64,000 bases of DNA from Climacteris rufus. Its lineage: Eukaryota; Chordata; Aves; Passeriformes; Climacteridae. Location: the NCBI GenBank assembly GCA_013398175.1, contig VZRZ01007867.1, positions 482,344-546,343 of the forward strand, given 5' to 3'. Positions 1 through 15,000 of the stretch are shown here, piece by piece. Below the pieces are notes generated by a model. It worked only from the letters and a program-made list of their open reading frames with translations. It was not told the DNA's origin and searched no databases. Positions within the stretch are counted from its first letter, which is position 1. Each line of letters opens with the position of its first letter. The translations under genes were made by a program, and so were the position numbers.

Positions 1-3000
1 CAGTTCCTGCAGTCATACAAAACTTCAGGAGCTCTTCACAACAGCACAGATGTTCATCATCATAATCCCAGTCATTTTTAGAAACTGTGCATACAAAAGA
101 AGCACACAACCTATGCCTGCAATCCATGTTCGCATTGTCTGCATTCACCACAAATCTCAACCTTGCAGACAACCTTGAAGCAACCCAGAAAGGGCCTGCA
201 CAGGATGGGGGGAAAGCAGACCCTTTTTGTTTTATCCCATTAAGAAGCAACAAACAACTTTAGTTTAGCCACTAACTACATCACTGAGCAGCAGTGCTAT
301 GAGAAGACCTCAAGGTCCCAGACAACTTTAATCATTCTGTGATCCCAAATCTCAGCAGGACTGCAGATCCTTGGAAAGGGAGTGCAGCTGCTCAGGGCTC
401 CTGTAGGACACTTTCTTCTCCACCTCTACTTTATTTTTCCAGACCTTCCAAAGCAAGACAGCATGAAAAAAAAACCACTGGAACACTAAGAAAGCTGCAA
501 CTCACGACAATTCCATTCTTTTAAGTGTTCTCTCACCATTCCAGGTATCAAAACCTCAAAGCTTGCTTGTTTATTCGGTAGCTCAACAGATAACACCAGA
601 AAGGATTGAATCCTACTGTCAAGTGATTGTATAAATTAGCTATCAGTAATTAAAAATTAAAACCTAACCAACACGGAAATTCACTCATTTCAGCTTTGCC
701 TCCTTTTCTTATGCCTTCCCTCTGCTGGTGTCCACGTGACCTCTCACAGCTGGATTAGAGCTCCTTTAGTCCAGACACCACACATCTTCCTGGGGTTTGT
801 TCTGTGCTTAGCAATGACACTCTGCAGTGCTATTTCAACACAATACTGTATGAATTATTGGTACTTAATATTAGCATACTAAACCTGGAGGAAACTGATT
901 AAAATTCTGTGTGAGTTACTGCCATTAAGCCATCATTACCACCCATCCCTCCCACTGAGGTTAAGTGCCTGTCCTGCTCTACCTCAGGATCCCTCTAACA
1001 TCCCATAATGATTCAGACTGGAACATCACGCAGCATGTTAATTTGGAAATGGAGTGAGAAACATTTAAAAGCGAAAATAATGAAGAATTAACAAAAAATC
1101 ACAGATTAGAAGTAAGATGGGTGAAAAGTATTGGTCCCAGAGTAGAATTTATGAGCAGTCCAGCAACTGGCACATGAAGTTTATGCCCATGATGATTTTT
1201 AATGTCCTAGCTATGATAAAACTAGAGAAATTAGAGGCAGGCAAGAATAATTAGGCCAAATAATCCTTTCCCCATGAATATAGGATGGATCCCAACATAC
1301 AATAGCAATACCCTTTCCCTTAACCTCTAAGTACAGTTTTGTGAAAATTTTACTTCTCATTATTTTAAGTTACTTACAGAAAGACACATGATGAAGAATT
1401 TAAACTGTTCTCTCTATTCAGGGCTACATAATCAGAGGAACTTCAAATATGAAGCAAGTTCAAAATTTTCTGAAATAACTGATAATTCCACCAGTTAGGA
1501 AAGGTGGAATCACACACAGCCAAACAGCATTTGAAATTAAATTTACACATGAACTGTCACACTTATTGATCATAAACTGAGATGGTTGCTTGGAAATGCC
1601 CTGTCCTCCACCACAGCTCCCAGAGCTATTCTTGAAGCACATACTTAGACACTTACTTGTCTTTAAGGAAATGACAGCTCTGCATCAGAAAATGTGAATG
1701 CCTGGAACTGAGGCTTCCTAACAACTCCCACAAGTGACAACAAGTTGTGGATGTTTACCTTACACAATGCCTGTTCATCACTCATCTTAAATGTTTGATA
1801 ACCTTTTCTCAATGCTTTCATCAAACCCTTGGGTTTGACCCCAAACCAGTTCACACATTTAAATTAGCATGCAAATTACAGACTTAGATCACCTAGAATT
1901 TGCCTTTGAGTAGTGGAAACCGTCTGACAAGCTTTATGATGACATTTCAAGAATGATGCAGCTACTTGCAACAGGGCATTTGAGATGAGAGAAAGAAGCA
2001 TTCAGCCACACAGTCATCCTGTCTGTGTTGATGTCTGGCTAAAACCTCATCCTGGGGAAAAAAGCAAAACTTTAATATCCAACTCCTAATCATTATCACC
2101 TGCTAGAACAAAAAGTTTCAGGTGAAAATTATATTGTTAAGTCCAACAGCTGGCTTTGAAGATTTCAGTAGCACCTCTAGCTGCAGAGATAATGGAACAC
2201 CCTCCTGGAAAATTCAGAAAGTAGGTTTTAACAATAGAAGCTCCAACACCTTTTTCTTCCAGGTGCCTCTTGGACAGTTGCCTCAGAGATCCAAAAAAAA
2301 AGTGATGCAAACTGCCAGGAAAATTAGCATCCTCAAAGAGCTGACAGGCACAAATGTACTGTGCAGGTATCTCTAGCAGGTATCTGAATTTATGATAATC
2401 CCTCTCCGAAGCACTTCTGGAGTCAGCAGCATGAAGCCTGACATCAGGGCTTTCAAGTCAACAGGGAGCAGGATGCCTGGCTGAAAATAGTAATTTTTGT
2501 TTCATTGTACAGTGTCACCACCCCAGGAGCTCGATATTCTGTGATTAGGAGCGAGGGAGATGCTCCCTCCATGGAAACAGCACCGTCCACTTGGCTGGGA
2601 ACAGGCAGAGCTGCAGCTCAGGGCACTGCCCAGGCTCCAGGTCGTGAGTAAAACATCATCATTCACATCACTGGATATGCCAGAAGTGATCTGGATATTT
2701 TACCTTCCTAGTAACAGACTAAAATATGATTGGAGTAGGATTTTAAGAATGATCTCAATTCTCCTTTTAAAGCATAGATCATGCTGCTTAATTTCAGGGA
2801 ATTTGCACAGACTAAAGCCCACAGGAAGCCACAGGCTGCAGCCTCTCAATCACTGATACACAGCAGCAACAACAGGGCACAACCACCAGGTCACCAAACA
2901 GGCACGAGCATTCCTCAAGAGATTTGTACTCTAGAAAAAAAAAAAATACAGTTGCTGTGTCTGCACTCAAGTTGTCCCTTTGTTTAAGCTTATCTAATTA

Positions 3001-4315
3001 AATCAATACAAATACCTACAAAGCTAAACTCATTTCAGTTAAAATGCAATTATATTTCTTTCAACTTTACTTGAAAAAAAAACCCTGTCAAATAGATTAG
3101 AAATATTTTCTCCTCCAGTTAAATTAAACTTCAGGTAAACTGCAGGAATAATTAATCTTAAATGTCAGCAAAACAATAGGAAATGTGTCATATTTATAAA
3201 CAAAAACAAGTTTTTCAGAGTCCTAAACTTAGAGCTTCTGTTGAACATATGGCTTAACACAACTAAATTTCATGGTCATCAAAAATTTTAAATTCAAAAT
3301 TTTCAAAGAATTTACTGTTTTGCATAATTAACAGAAGTATTACTTATAGCCCCCTAGGGTAGACATGGTGATCTGCAGACAATCAGACTTTTAGGAGATT
3401 ATGGGTTCCAGCTGTTTGCCTTGCCTGGTAATCTCCCTAAGGTGCTGTTTCCTCATGATACCAGTAATCACTTTTCATGGGTTTACATAAAAAGTGCTGT
3501 ATATCATCAAATCAAGAGAGGCTTATTGCTCTCTTCTTGTTATACTGAATATGTGGCTTAGTGCTAGAAACAGAGCTAAAATAAAAATGTACATTTTTAC
3601 ATTACAATTGACCTATTGGTTTTTATTCAATATATAAAAACGAGTGTTGAAGTTGTCCATTAACAAATTGGCTTCAATATTTCATACCAAATCATGTAAA
3701 TATATTCACATTTTCAGTAGTTGTGCCTGTCCAGTACTGCTGACGTTTCAAGTTACACTCAGGCTGAACAATACAAATCTATGACTTGTCAACATCCTTC
3801 ATCTTATTAGTTTCACTCAGCAACAAATCTCAGTCATCATGTTTATTAAAATACGAACTGTTCTTGTACACTGTTGAAAACTGTGGGAGATTTGACATGG
3901 CAAAATATTGCCATGGTAAAAATGCCTTGTAAGATCTTTTGAGGTTGGAACGAAAGCTCAAGTATTTCCTATCTTTTTGTTTGCATCTGACACAAACAAA
4001 TCTTGCATCACTCTTCTGAGGCACAGAAATAGTCAGTTGAGTTCATATAGTCATGAAAATAGCTGAAAACAAGAGATTTTACTGGAAGGTTTTCTCCTTT
4101 ATTCTCCAGCATCCCTGGCTGGAGCATCTGAGCCAGAGCCAGTTCACAGCAACTCAGTGACCTTCACAGAATTTGGAACTTGGGACTCTCAGTGTCTCCA
4201 TAAGCCAAAATCAACCATCCTAAGCCATTTCCCACTTTTTCCATCTGGAAACCTGAATTTCAATGAAGTTATATTGACTCAGATTAGAAAGGAAACCGAG
4301 TGTTAGGAAGCACCA
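1..4315. other. CDH4 intron 2, distal part seen here
   Basis: AT-rich unique DNA with no frame I recognise as coding on either strand. It contains an A12 run at 2935-2946 and short A-runs, but no repeat family I can name. Its placement in intron 2 is inferred from exon 2 at 46453-46564 on the minus strand and the absence of a downstream exon. Confidence 0.6.
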
Positions 4316-4365
4316 CCACAGAATGGTTTGTGCTGGAAGGGACCTTAAAGAGCTGCCCTTGGGGT
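4316..4365 (-). mobile_element. CR1 LINE 3'-end remnant
   Basis: About 50 bases match the reverse complement of the avian CR1 3' end: an ACAGAATGGTTTG-like start, then CTGGAAGGGACCTTAAAGA. Only the terminal part is recognisable, and the following bases drift away from CR1. It is a short, old, 5'-truncated copy. Confidence 0.75.
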
Positions 4366-7300
4366 GCTGCCTGGGCAGTGAAAATTGTTCTGGGCAACAA
4401 AAATCTAAATTAAAAATCACCAGCGTCTTGTTGACAGGCAGTGCTGTGCAAAAACAACATCCCCAGCAGACCACACCTCCCTCATGCAGGAAATCTGCAC
4501 ATTCAATGTCAGCACATCAGGCTGGACTCAAGTGCCACTGCTGTTTCTTCCAGCCACAAGCAGTTTACAGCCACTGCTCCCTTAGTCTCTGCCTTTTGGG
4601 AAGCATTTACTGCTGCTACTCAGAGCTTTAGCATCACTCAGCACATGTTCACGATGCACCTTTGTTTACAGCAATGTTTCCTTTCTATTTGTTTTGTTTT
4701 GGGAACACAACAATCTCATATTTAAAAAGATCTTTAAAATAGAAAACCTGCAATATAATACACAGTCTATCTCTGAAGGAGTGGGAAGGACAGAAAGAGA
4801 CTGGATACAAAACCTAGGAAATTCTGTGGTCTGAATAGACTTTCAGTGATGACATTATCTCTATATACATGGCAGACAATGAAGAACCCAAGCTCCTAAA
4901 GAGCACAATAAAGAGACATTTCATGAAAACACACTGTTACATACAAGGAAGATCTATTAGTATCTACAGTGAATAATTTAAACTGCATCTACTACTCTCC
5001 AATGAATTTTTAAAGCAATCCTTGTAAAAACACCCCACGTACACAGGTCTCTTCCACTATCTGCACGATCTTCTATTAAGCCTGAGCCTAGGACAAGGAT
5101 CATCACTGAAGTCTCTAAACATTGATAATATTAATGAAGATTCTGGAAGCCCTGCTCATTTGGCACAGGTGAGAGAGGTGTTAGAGGGAAGCCCTCCAAT
5201 GGCACTTCCTCAGGCAGGAGCTCCTGTGGACATCTTTATTAAGTTTAAGCTACACATCCCATGGTGAAGATGCCAGAAAATCCAGTTACAGCCAACTAGC
5301 AGCCAATACACAGGGGCAGAGGGCACGACACAGGCAGGGCAGGGAGCTCCAAGTGTGGCTAAAGAAACGTGCTTGGTGTTTTGAACGACAAAAAGAATGA
5401 AGTAACAGGGATTTTATAGTTTTGCATCTTCCACCCATCTATTTTAGCATAAACAACAATGCAGCTCCAATCAATAAGGAGTTCTGTTGCTGACTGCAGC
5501 AGAGCCAAGGTTTTGCTCATGATGTCTCAGCACTACAGATTAAAATACAGTTTTTAATTGTTCTGGGGTTTCCCCCAATCACAAGTATTTACTAATAATG
5601 AGCTATACTCCTCGGTTTTGGCAAAGGCAGCACACATTCTAGAATAACTTGAAAATCCATAAAACAAAACTAGCTGTCTTAAATTGACAGATTACAATAA
5701 TTTTGTCATCTAAATGTCCTCTGTGACAGTCACATAGGCCACCTCCATCAGCAGCTCCTGAGAGGGAGCACAGGAAGCCCTACGGACCTGCCAAGGGACA
5801 CAAGCAGGAGCTGCAGAGGATAAAGGCCAATGCTGAGAGCATCAGTCCTAAATCCTGAAACAACTCTGACTCCCAAAATCCCATCATCCCTCCTTTCACC
5901 GCCCTGCTAAAACAAGGGCAAGAAGTTTTACAACCATCAGGCACATTAGACTCTTTTTTAACATACTTTGAAAGCAGCAGGGGGAAAAAAAAGCAAATAA
6001 ACAAATAAAACCACTCACCATATTTGGTGTCAGTCTTTACTGTCAGTGCAACTAAAACTCTTCAAAATATCGAAAGCTCCACAAATGTTATTAGCAAAAA
6101 TTTCACACTTTTTTAATGGATATTTACACTTCGAGGCAGTCTTTTAATTACTTTTGTTATTTGCATCTGATGACTCTGGGAAATGTTGAATTCAGATATG
6201 AGACTATCAAGGACCGCTGGATGAAGTCCAATAAAAAAACTGAGATCAGACTAGTTAAATTAGCCATCTGTCCTAAATAAACACGAATCAGAACTACTTT
6301 TTAATATTCTTTCAACCTGATTTTAAGTGAAGTAAGAACTTCACAGAAGGCAGCAATTGTGGTAAGGTGGACTCCAAGGAGGTTTGCATCCATCTGGTTT
6401 ATAATGGATGTTGGTACTTCAGATACAAAGAAACCTACCCTAGATATGGCCTAAGAAGGCCACACAATAACAACCAGATTTCAGTCTTTAAATTGTCATA
6501 AAAATGAATTAATGAATTACATTTGTACCAGTTACTGTTCTAGTTAAATTATTGCCAGGAGAGTGGATTTATAATGTGCTGGTTCCTGTTCTCATTACAA
6601 TCCATTCTCACGAGAACTTATAATCAGAATTTTAATGCCTCGTTCATTCTGGGAGAGATAGCTGTAAAAATATATTAATTTGACCTTTTCAAAATTTTGT
6701 TATTTGATTTGGTGCCGATTCTTATTTGCTCCTATCTACAGCTCTTATATTTGATCATATCTATAAAAATTACTAGAAAATGGAAGTGTCACTGAGTCAG
6801 AAGACTTTTCTGTTCATTTTTTCCACCCAACCTTATGACACTCCTTCAACACCATACACAGGCCAAAGTCACTGCCTAAAGCAACCATTATACTTTGAGT
6901 AATGTTTCATCAATAGTAAAGAACAGTGATATCCTAAAAGTATAAAGAAATACAGTAAAGCCCACCCCCAGTGGGCACCTCCCAGAGACATTCCCAGAGG
7001 ATGACCCACATTGGACACCCAGCATGAGACAGAACAATTCTCTCTGAAGACTCTCCCCTCTCCATACCACAACAGGAGCCTTGAAGACTTAGATTACAAC
7101 ACAAAGGTGGTTTAAATCCTCCCGATTGTCTCTGCTTGTGACAATATGCCAAAAAGCTGAGCTCTCAGTGACCTGGAATTAACCTGATCCACTTCCACGC
7201 TGAGGTGGCCCCAACAACCTGTGCGTGGTGGGAAGGAATGAGCACACACACAAAGATGACAGTACAGGAGGAAAAGGAGTATTTCATCTCTTGCCAGCCC

Positions 7301-10300
7301 CCCCATAGGGACTGCTCCCTCTCGTGAACTGTGCACAGGTTTGGAGTCTCTACACCAACCCTCTGCCCACCTAAATATTCCTTGATGACTCCATGTGGAT
7401 TAATCTTCATTTCATAGCACACAAGGAGGTTAACAGAAAGCAGATTTATCAGACAGCAGAACCTGACCCTTACTTCACAACCAATACTGCACAGTCAGTC
7501 TCACTGTTCTACCTCTGAATCTGGCACTGTGCTACAAAGCTTTGTGGCACCAGTGACAGGCTGAGGACGGTGTTCAGGTGCCATTTCTCAGGCAAAATGC
7601 TGATCTGCTTTTACAAGTGTTGGGTGCTTTATGTGACACCAGATCCTAGATTTTACTTTTTTTTTTTTTAATTGGGGTCGTAACACTGAGCAAAATAGTA
7701 TGTCACCTTTCAATCACCGATTTATTATTTTAAACATTCCTTAGGGTTCCACTTTGCCAAGGTACTATTTAAACTACACCTAGCTAGATAAGCGTGCATT
7801 ATTCAGGAAACTGGCTATAAAATTCAGCTGTTGCCGCACAACAAACTGATAAGAAATGATACTTCTATCACCATCATGACAACCAATTCATTCAGGACCC
7901 CAATGTAAACCTTGTAGAAGACCAGTACCAGCCCCTCCAGGAGAAAAAAATTAAATATATAACATTATGTAACTCTTATTCCTTGTCTGTTGGAGTTTTC
8001 AGATTGTACCCATCCCTCTCAATTCAATCATTCTGTACTCACAGCATCTGCAGTTATGATTTCCCCTTTTTATCTGCCTTGTGAGCAAAGACTTCTCCTG
8101 TACAGCTATTTGTGATTACAGATAAGCACACATGAAAGGTAGTCAGGAAGAAATACATGTCTATGTATATATATACACTTCTCTAGGTCCTCAGCTCCAT
8201 TTCAGATGAAACTAGGCACAAACTAACACTGTGACAGAGTAACACTCAGAGCAGTCGGTGATGTAGGAACCTGAATTTCAGCGATTACACCACTGATGTA
8301 TTTTGGTTCCCAAGTTGCTCGGGTACTTCTGAAAATTACACCCGTAACACCTACCACATCATTACAGGAATAAAAGTTGTTTAAGCCAGACCTGACAGCA
8401 TTTCCCATCATATCCATCACAGTGCTGACAGCAACAACAATGTTCAGCCCCAAACAAGGACAGCAGGCGAGACAGATACCTCCCTGTCTCCAGTGATTTG
8501 TTGCTCAGAGGGGTTTAGAGACATAAGTCACATCTTTTATACAGGAGTGCTCAGCAATGCAGCTCCTCTGGTTGGAGCTGGAGTCCTCCTGGAGGAGGAC
8601 TGCATACGCACCAGATAAGAGATCTCATGAACATCCTCCTCTATGGCAAAGCCATTTCTAAAAAGCTTTTTCCCCCCATGTCCCAGTCACTAGGACCCCC
8701 ACTTAACTTTCTAATTTCAGATGAAATTCACGTGTACTGCTTCTAAGGACACATTGGGATGGTTTAGTGTGTTGTTTTTTTCTGCAGTTAATGAAAAACC
8801 CTGGGAGTTGGAGTTGTGCTGTGCAGAGATGATGTTTCTGTTACCACGTTCCTGCTCCAATGAAGGTAATAGCAGACAGTGTTGTTATAGTGAAGCTGCT
8901 GTGACCTTGAAATGTTAATTCCCAGAGACTCCAGGGACTGGAGATGTCAGCATGGCAATGTTTTTGGCTTCCACAAGGGATGGAGCGTGTTCACAGCTCT
9001 GCTCTTACAGCAACCCCTACAGTTTAGTGCACAGAGTGGAACTGATGCCTGTCTCCATAGAGACCTCCTGTCCTGCTTTTGAAAACGGAAAGAAAATGGA
9101 AACTATGACAACAGACAAACCTGTGGGATGAGAAGGCGTAAACAAGTCAGCAGGAAGCCCACGGTAGTACACTCAGGCCAGGCCTCGTGTTTTCCTTGTT
9201 ATCCAATATTAACATAGATAAGGGAAGCACTTGGGAACGGAGCCGTCTGCAGCACCAGCAGAACCAGAACCCAGCCCAAGGCAGCAGCTGGGCACATGGC
9301 TGGCTCTGGCATCCCAAATGCTGAGGAAATACCTCCATTTCCCTCCCACAGTGCTACCGCTGTCATCTTTCCATCACACAGAGGCCAAGGCACAAACATT
9401 TATGGCACTTTTAGACTTACCACGACATCTTTACCCAAGATCATTTAGGTAGAGAAATAAATGTGATGCAATTAACTGAAGATGACCAAAAAAATTTAAA
9501 TATAAATCTTCATTTACTGCACATTCTTTAAGACAACTTAAACCAATCTGATGACACAGCTCCTGTAGACAGATCCAGCCAGGAAACACCCCTGCCTTCT
9601 CTCTATCAGCTATTCCTACACACCTCACTGGCCTGAAAAAGCTTCACCACTTAAAGGCAGAAAAATATTCAGGACTTTTTAATAGAGGACATCCCTATCT
9701 AAAGCGCACCCTTGGTATTTGTAAAGCATTTTGCAGGAGTAATTTGCTTTAAGGATGATAAAGTCAGCTCTTCATTGTTTTATTAAAAAGCATCCAGAAG
9801 GTTGTTACCTCCAGCACACAGAGGGATTCATCTCCTGGATTGCAAGAGAGATGCCAGTGGGCAGCTGTTCGGGAAGACCTGGAAGAATTAGAGCCTGTAA
9901 TCAACTTCTGGTCAGTTTTTTTGCAGATGTAGCCTGGATAGATGGCCTCAAACATGGAGTTGTATGTGTTTCAACCTCATTTCTTAAGTAGCAGTACAGT
10001 AAGATTTTTGGCTTTATATCTGCAGTATTTGTTCAGTGACTCCTACCTTCACACCCACGCTCCTTTCCTACAGAGCAAAGACCACAGCACCATCACCAAG
10101 GTGAGCTCTCAGGGTAAGGCAGACACCCAAAATAAGGCTCTCAGTTTTAAAAAAAAACCTTTACTGGGAGCACAGGGCCTGTCTGAGGCGAACAGTTTTC
10201 CTCTGCTATCTCTACATAAATATCAGTGCTTGATATTTGCTCTGTAGATGTTTAGCTATTTCACCGACTTGGCTCGATGAATTCATTAGCATTTCCCCAG

Positions 10301-11931
10301 CTTTCCTGTCACACACACACTCTCCCTCACCCTCAGTTTAGGGGATTACCATCTTCCAACTCTTCCCAGCCTAATGTGGCAAAACCCAAGTTGCCTGGGT
10401 TTGAAGCAGTGCATTGTCCAGAACTGTGCGTGCAGAAACATTTCATACTCATTCCATTGTCAGTAATTAAATTTGCTGTTCCCATCTGGGACATAATCTT
10501 CCCTGAGTTTGCAACAGAATCTCTTTGTCTGATTGCACTGATAGATTGAGATGATGTTCTCCTCATTATTATACACTTCAGATAACAACTGAGATGGAAA
10601 GAGACTACAGCTAACGAGGTCAAATTTTCATACAATAAACAATATATTGCATAAATATAGATTTATCAAATAATGACCTGAGATGCCCTTTTGTAGGTAC
10701 ATGCTACAATGCAAGTAGTATTTTACAGATATAGGGATGGGAGGTTCATCAGCTGGTAAAATAAATGCTGTTATCAATCAACTTTTTTATTTTACCAGTA
10801 AAAGGAACAAGACTGCATAACCTGCTACAAAGATACAATATAGTTCCTAATTTTAAAAGGAGTCATGCAAATTTTTATTCCTTTTTTTAAACCACAGGTT
10901 TGTACAGAACAAGATGTCTGTTCTAGAGAAGATGTACAAAAACTGCTTTCAGTGAACAAACCCTCACCCAAGGAAACATGAAACAGAGTTGAACACAGAG
11001 ATGGACACTCCCAGCTCTGTTGAACACAGCAACATCAGCAAGGTTATTTGACGGCTGCCACACAGAACCAGGGATGAATTTATCCATGAAACATCACAAT
11101 GAGATAAGGAAGCCTTCTGATCTCTGCCACTTAGAGCAGAATTGTACAATAGCCTCCCAAGGCCATACACATAATTTCTACACCCCAGAAAAGGGGATGC
11201 TCAGGGCAACCCTAAGCTCCCCACATAGCACGAGCCTGCAAGGAGGTAATAGTGTGTAGCCAGGGGTAGATGCCATGATAAAGGAGGAACCCATTATCAG
11301 AGCTGAGCCACATTCCAGAATGCAAATCCAAACAGAAATGGTAAATGATCCATGACACAGACTCATTTTTCATGGATTCACAGATAAGGAGCTATTGAGG
11401 CAGACAACACAAGCAAGAAAACTTGCATTTTTGAGAGAAGTGCTCCTGCTCTTGCAAGTATCAGCGAGAGAGCCCAGGCATTGGGGACCAAGCAGTTCCC
11501 CTTGCCCACCTTTCTGTTTGTTATTAAAGGTCACATTTATAGGCACTGTCACCAGTCAAACACCTGAAGGGCCTGAAAAGCATACAACTAGCTGTGAGCA
11601 CACCTTCCTGTAAATAAACTCAGCCAAAAGCTGTAAACAGCTTTAATCCTGTTCCAAAGCCCATCAGAATCACAGATTCCCATGGATGGCAACCTACATT
11701 TGATCAATCCCTTCTCACAGCATTGAACAAACCAGGGAAACTATTTCAGTTATTCAGTTTCATGTTTAATTTCATTTGTTAACAAGTTTATTTACTATCA
11801 AACCTTGGAATCCATCAACAAGACTACCCTGCAAAAAGCATCACCACCAAAGGCAGCCTATTCTGCTTTTAGCAAGCATGGGGATTTGCTCTCTCAAAAG
11901 ATAGAACATTTTCCAATGAAAAGAGGACCTC
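4366..11931. other. Intron 2, unique sequence
   Basis: No coding exon, RNA gene or named repeat recognised. A T13 run lies at 7657-7669, one of only three T-runs of ten or more that I found in the intron, and there is a short TA-rich stretch near 8162-8176. Open frames up to about 100 codons occur on both strands without family resemblance or splice signals that would make them credible. Confidence 0.55.
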
Positions 11932-11947
11932 AAAAAAAAAAAAAAAA
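11932..11947. repeat. A16 homopolymer abutting an assembly gap
   Basis: Sixteen A residues run directly into the N block starting at 11948. The homopolymer probably caused the break in the assembly, so its true length is unknown. Confidence 0.9.
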
Positions 11948-12035
11948 NNNNNNNNNNNNNNNNNNNNNNNNNNNNNNNNNNNNNNNNNNNNNNNNNNNNN
12001 NNNNNNNNNNNNNNNNNNNNNNNNNNNNNNNNNNN
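11948..12035. other. Assembly gap (88 N)
   Basis: Eighty-eight undetermined bases. Translations that appear to cross this block carry only unknown residues and do not indicate a gene. The length is not a round placeholder, so it is probably a size estimate. Confidence 0.99.
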
Positions 12036-15000
12036 CAAAAACCAAGCACCTGAGAAGGTGATGAGTTTCTTTCCCCTTTCTACCCTTCCCCCTACTACAC
12101 ACCAGCCAAAGATTTGTTTAGTCTCACTTGAAATAAAAACTGTGCATGTGCACTGACTATTTAGGAGTACTATCCAGCAGGCATGAGTACAACTGGATTG
12201 GTTTCCTTCAAAATCATCCCAACTGCTAGAAAAAAAGTAAAAATAAACCCCAAAAGAACAACGGTAATTCACAAGTTTGAAGTGATCTGCATGAAGTTTT
12301 TGCTAAGATTCAGCTCAGGACACACCAAAGGTAAGATTCTATTACTGCTAAAAAAAAAAAAAGGTTAAGAGTCACTCCCTACTTTAATGTTCTCATCTCA
12401 CCACCTTTTAATAAAATTATCCACAGAACAGGTGTATGCCTGAGTAATTTGTGTTCTTCATTTTCACAGGAATTTTGGGGCAAGTCAGCAGCACAGAAAC
12501 TTCAAACTACTCCTCTAATTCACACAGGTAAGGGAATTTTCACTCCACAGTACATCTAATTACAGGCCAACCCCAGCACCATGAATCTCTTAAGGGAAAT
12601 GAGGCTTGTGTGCACCATGGAGGAGACCAGAACAATGCAGTTGCTTCTGTTAATGAGTGGTCCATCTCTTAACAGCCAAGACTTGTCTTCTATGATTTAT
12701 GCCTGTTGGTCTGTGATTAGCCACCACAGCAAGATTTACTGCAGTTCATACTATAATTAGAAGTAAATTGACTGCTTACAATTAAAAAAAAAATCCACAC
12801 TAAAAAATCTGTAATAACAAGTATGGTATAGACCACATTTCCTCAGAGCTTTTGTGAGCAACATGCATTTGTCTCATCAATCACAGAACTGCATTTTCCT
12901 GTCAATCAATCACCACATTAATGGGCTGCTCCATTCTCCACTGTAAACATGCATTTACTTTGTAGAGATGCTTACAGAAGGTGGGAATCAGCACTTGCCT
13001 CTCAGAGGCTGCTGCTTGAAGAGCTGAGAAAGTCAATATTTATCTGATGAGAGGTAAAAAAAAAAAAAAAATCGGAGGTAAATTTTCTCTTCAGCAGGGA
13101 AATGGAACAGGGAGCAGCTGGTTCCATGGCTCGGCTCACACTGTCCTGTCCCTCAGGCACGAGAGGCCACAGTCAGGAGCACCATTCCATGGATCCAGTG
13201 TTTGCACAAGCTGGTGCACATCAGAGACACCCTCAATCTACCCAAGATAAGGCAGTTTTCTGCAGTCCTTCTTTGCATCCAGCTATCTTCACAGTCAGCT
13301 TAGCTGCAGGTTGGAGGCTCATGCCTTATGGCCTCTCAATAAATCTCTCCACTCTTCTACATTCCAAATACTTACACACCAAAGAACTGTAAAACAGGCT
13401 TATGTGAGCAAATGGTGGAAAGCCTGCTTGCCTTTAGGAGCCAAGATGACTGTTTATAATTAGCAGCAAATGCATCTACACTGTGTAACTGACAACTCTC
13501 TATCCAGCAGAAATCAAAGTGTAGTGCCAGCAACATCCAGAATAAATAAAAACCCTTCATGAAGTTCACACAGAAGAACCTTAAGACATGTTTTTATGTA
13601 AATGTACATGTTGTTTTACCATTATTTGCATCCCTCTCTGCAGATCAGCCCTCTTATATAAGAAAGAAACAAGAGATACTAAGAGGGGTGAACTCCATCA
13701 AGATGACTAACACACAAATGCAACAAATTCCCAAATAAAATCAGAATAGCAGATAGGAAATCAACAGCCCTAGTGCGTGTGTGTTTGTGTGAAGGCAGCC
13801 CTAGGGCAGCTTTAGTTAACATCTCAGAGAGTTACACAGGGTTTACATGACTATTTACTTTGCAATTCCATAAAGCTCGAATAGTTACAGTGCAGCAACA
13901 GCTCCCTCACCACACGCTGCCCACACCTCACCCCCGAGGCACAGAACAGGAAGGGTTTCTGCACTTTTCAGAGCAGTGGAAGAAGCAGCAGCACATCCAC
14001 ACTTCCAGTCTCACCTGGTCAGCGTTGATGCTTTTGCAGCCAGAATTGCCACAAGCAAAAACATCCCATCACTGGCCACCACTTTCACCAAATAACAGCA
14101 CAGTCCCTCATACAGTATCACAAAACCTTTGTTTACAGCTCTGTAATATCCCACACAGATCACACACAGCAGACCAGGACATGAGCCAGCTCAGTTAAAG
14201 CTGAGTTTTAGGTGCCACATCCCTGGGAAGGGAAGGAAACCACATGCAAGGAACCCAAGTCCCTCCTCATAGAAAATGGACATCTAAATAAAAAATACAG
14301 ACCAGCCAACATGCCAGGCACCTCACCACTAGGGAACATCACAGAACTGGACAAAAAAAACCAGAATTCTGACTATCTTGAGGATGTGCTTACCTGCTTC
14401 AGAGTCATAGAGATGCAGACTGAGCCCTCAGCTCCCCACAGCAAGCACTAGCTCCCAGTGCCCCTGGCCCCCTCAAAAACAGGTCCCACACGTGCAATCC
14501 ATCACTCCCAAGCCACAGCTGCCCCAAATTCTGGAGATGATGGCAGTCCCAGGTGCATGTCAATATTCAGCCATGGAGCAGAGGATCATTGCCCCTTGAT
14601 GCTCAAAGCCTGGGGGGGCATCAGCCCCTTTGCAGCTGTGGGGAGAAAATTAAGTTCCTCTGGAGATGCTTATGTCTGCTGAGCAGGGAGGATGCTGGGA
14701 GGCATCAGGAAACAGAAACTTTAAGAATTTTAGGATTAACTAAGAATTTACTTGAGGAGGGAGAGGTGTCTGCCATAATTTTGGAATTACACCATTATAT
14801 TCTACCCCTGTAGTTTACTGAGCTACGTAACTTGATCTTGCTCGATCAGAATCGCTTCAAATGCTTAGAAAAAAAGCATATTTTTAACCTTTTATTAATG
14901 TGATCTTCTGCTCTTATAGGATAGAAATATGAAATATGGCTTAATTTGGAGGAATAGAGAGCTCATTCATGTGGGAAGCATCAATATGTTGCTATAATGG

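Noticed and set aside
11665..11705. Possible CR1 terminus around GAATCACAGATTCCCATGG
   Set aside because: Too short and too diverged to separate from chance; no further CR1 text follows.
11805..12272. Open frames of 77-143 codons around 12 kb
   Set aside because: They bridge the 88-base N gap and an A16 run; there is no real continuous coding sequence.
12612..12640. REST/NRSF-like element around GCACCATGGAGGAG
   Set aside because: Only the left half fits; the right half differs from the RE1 consensus at key positions.
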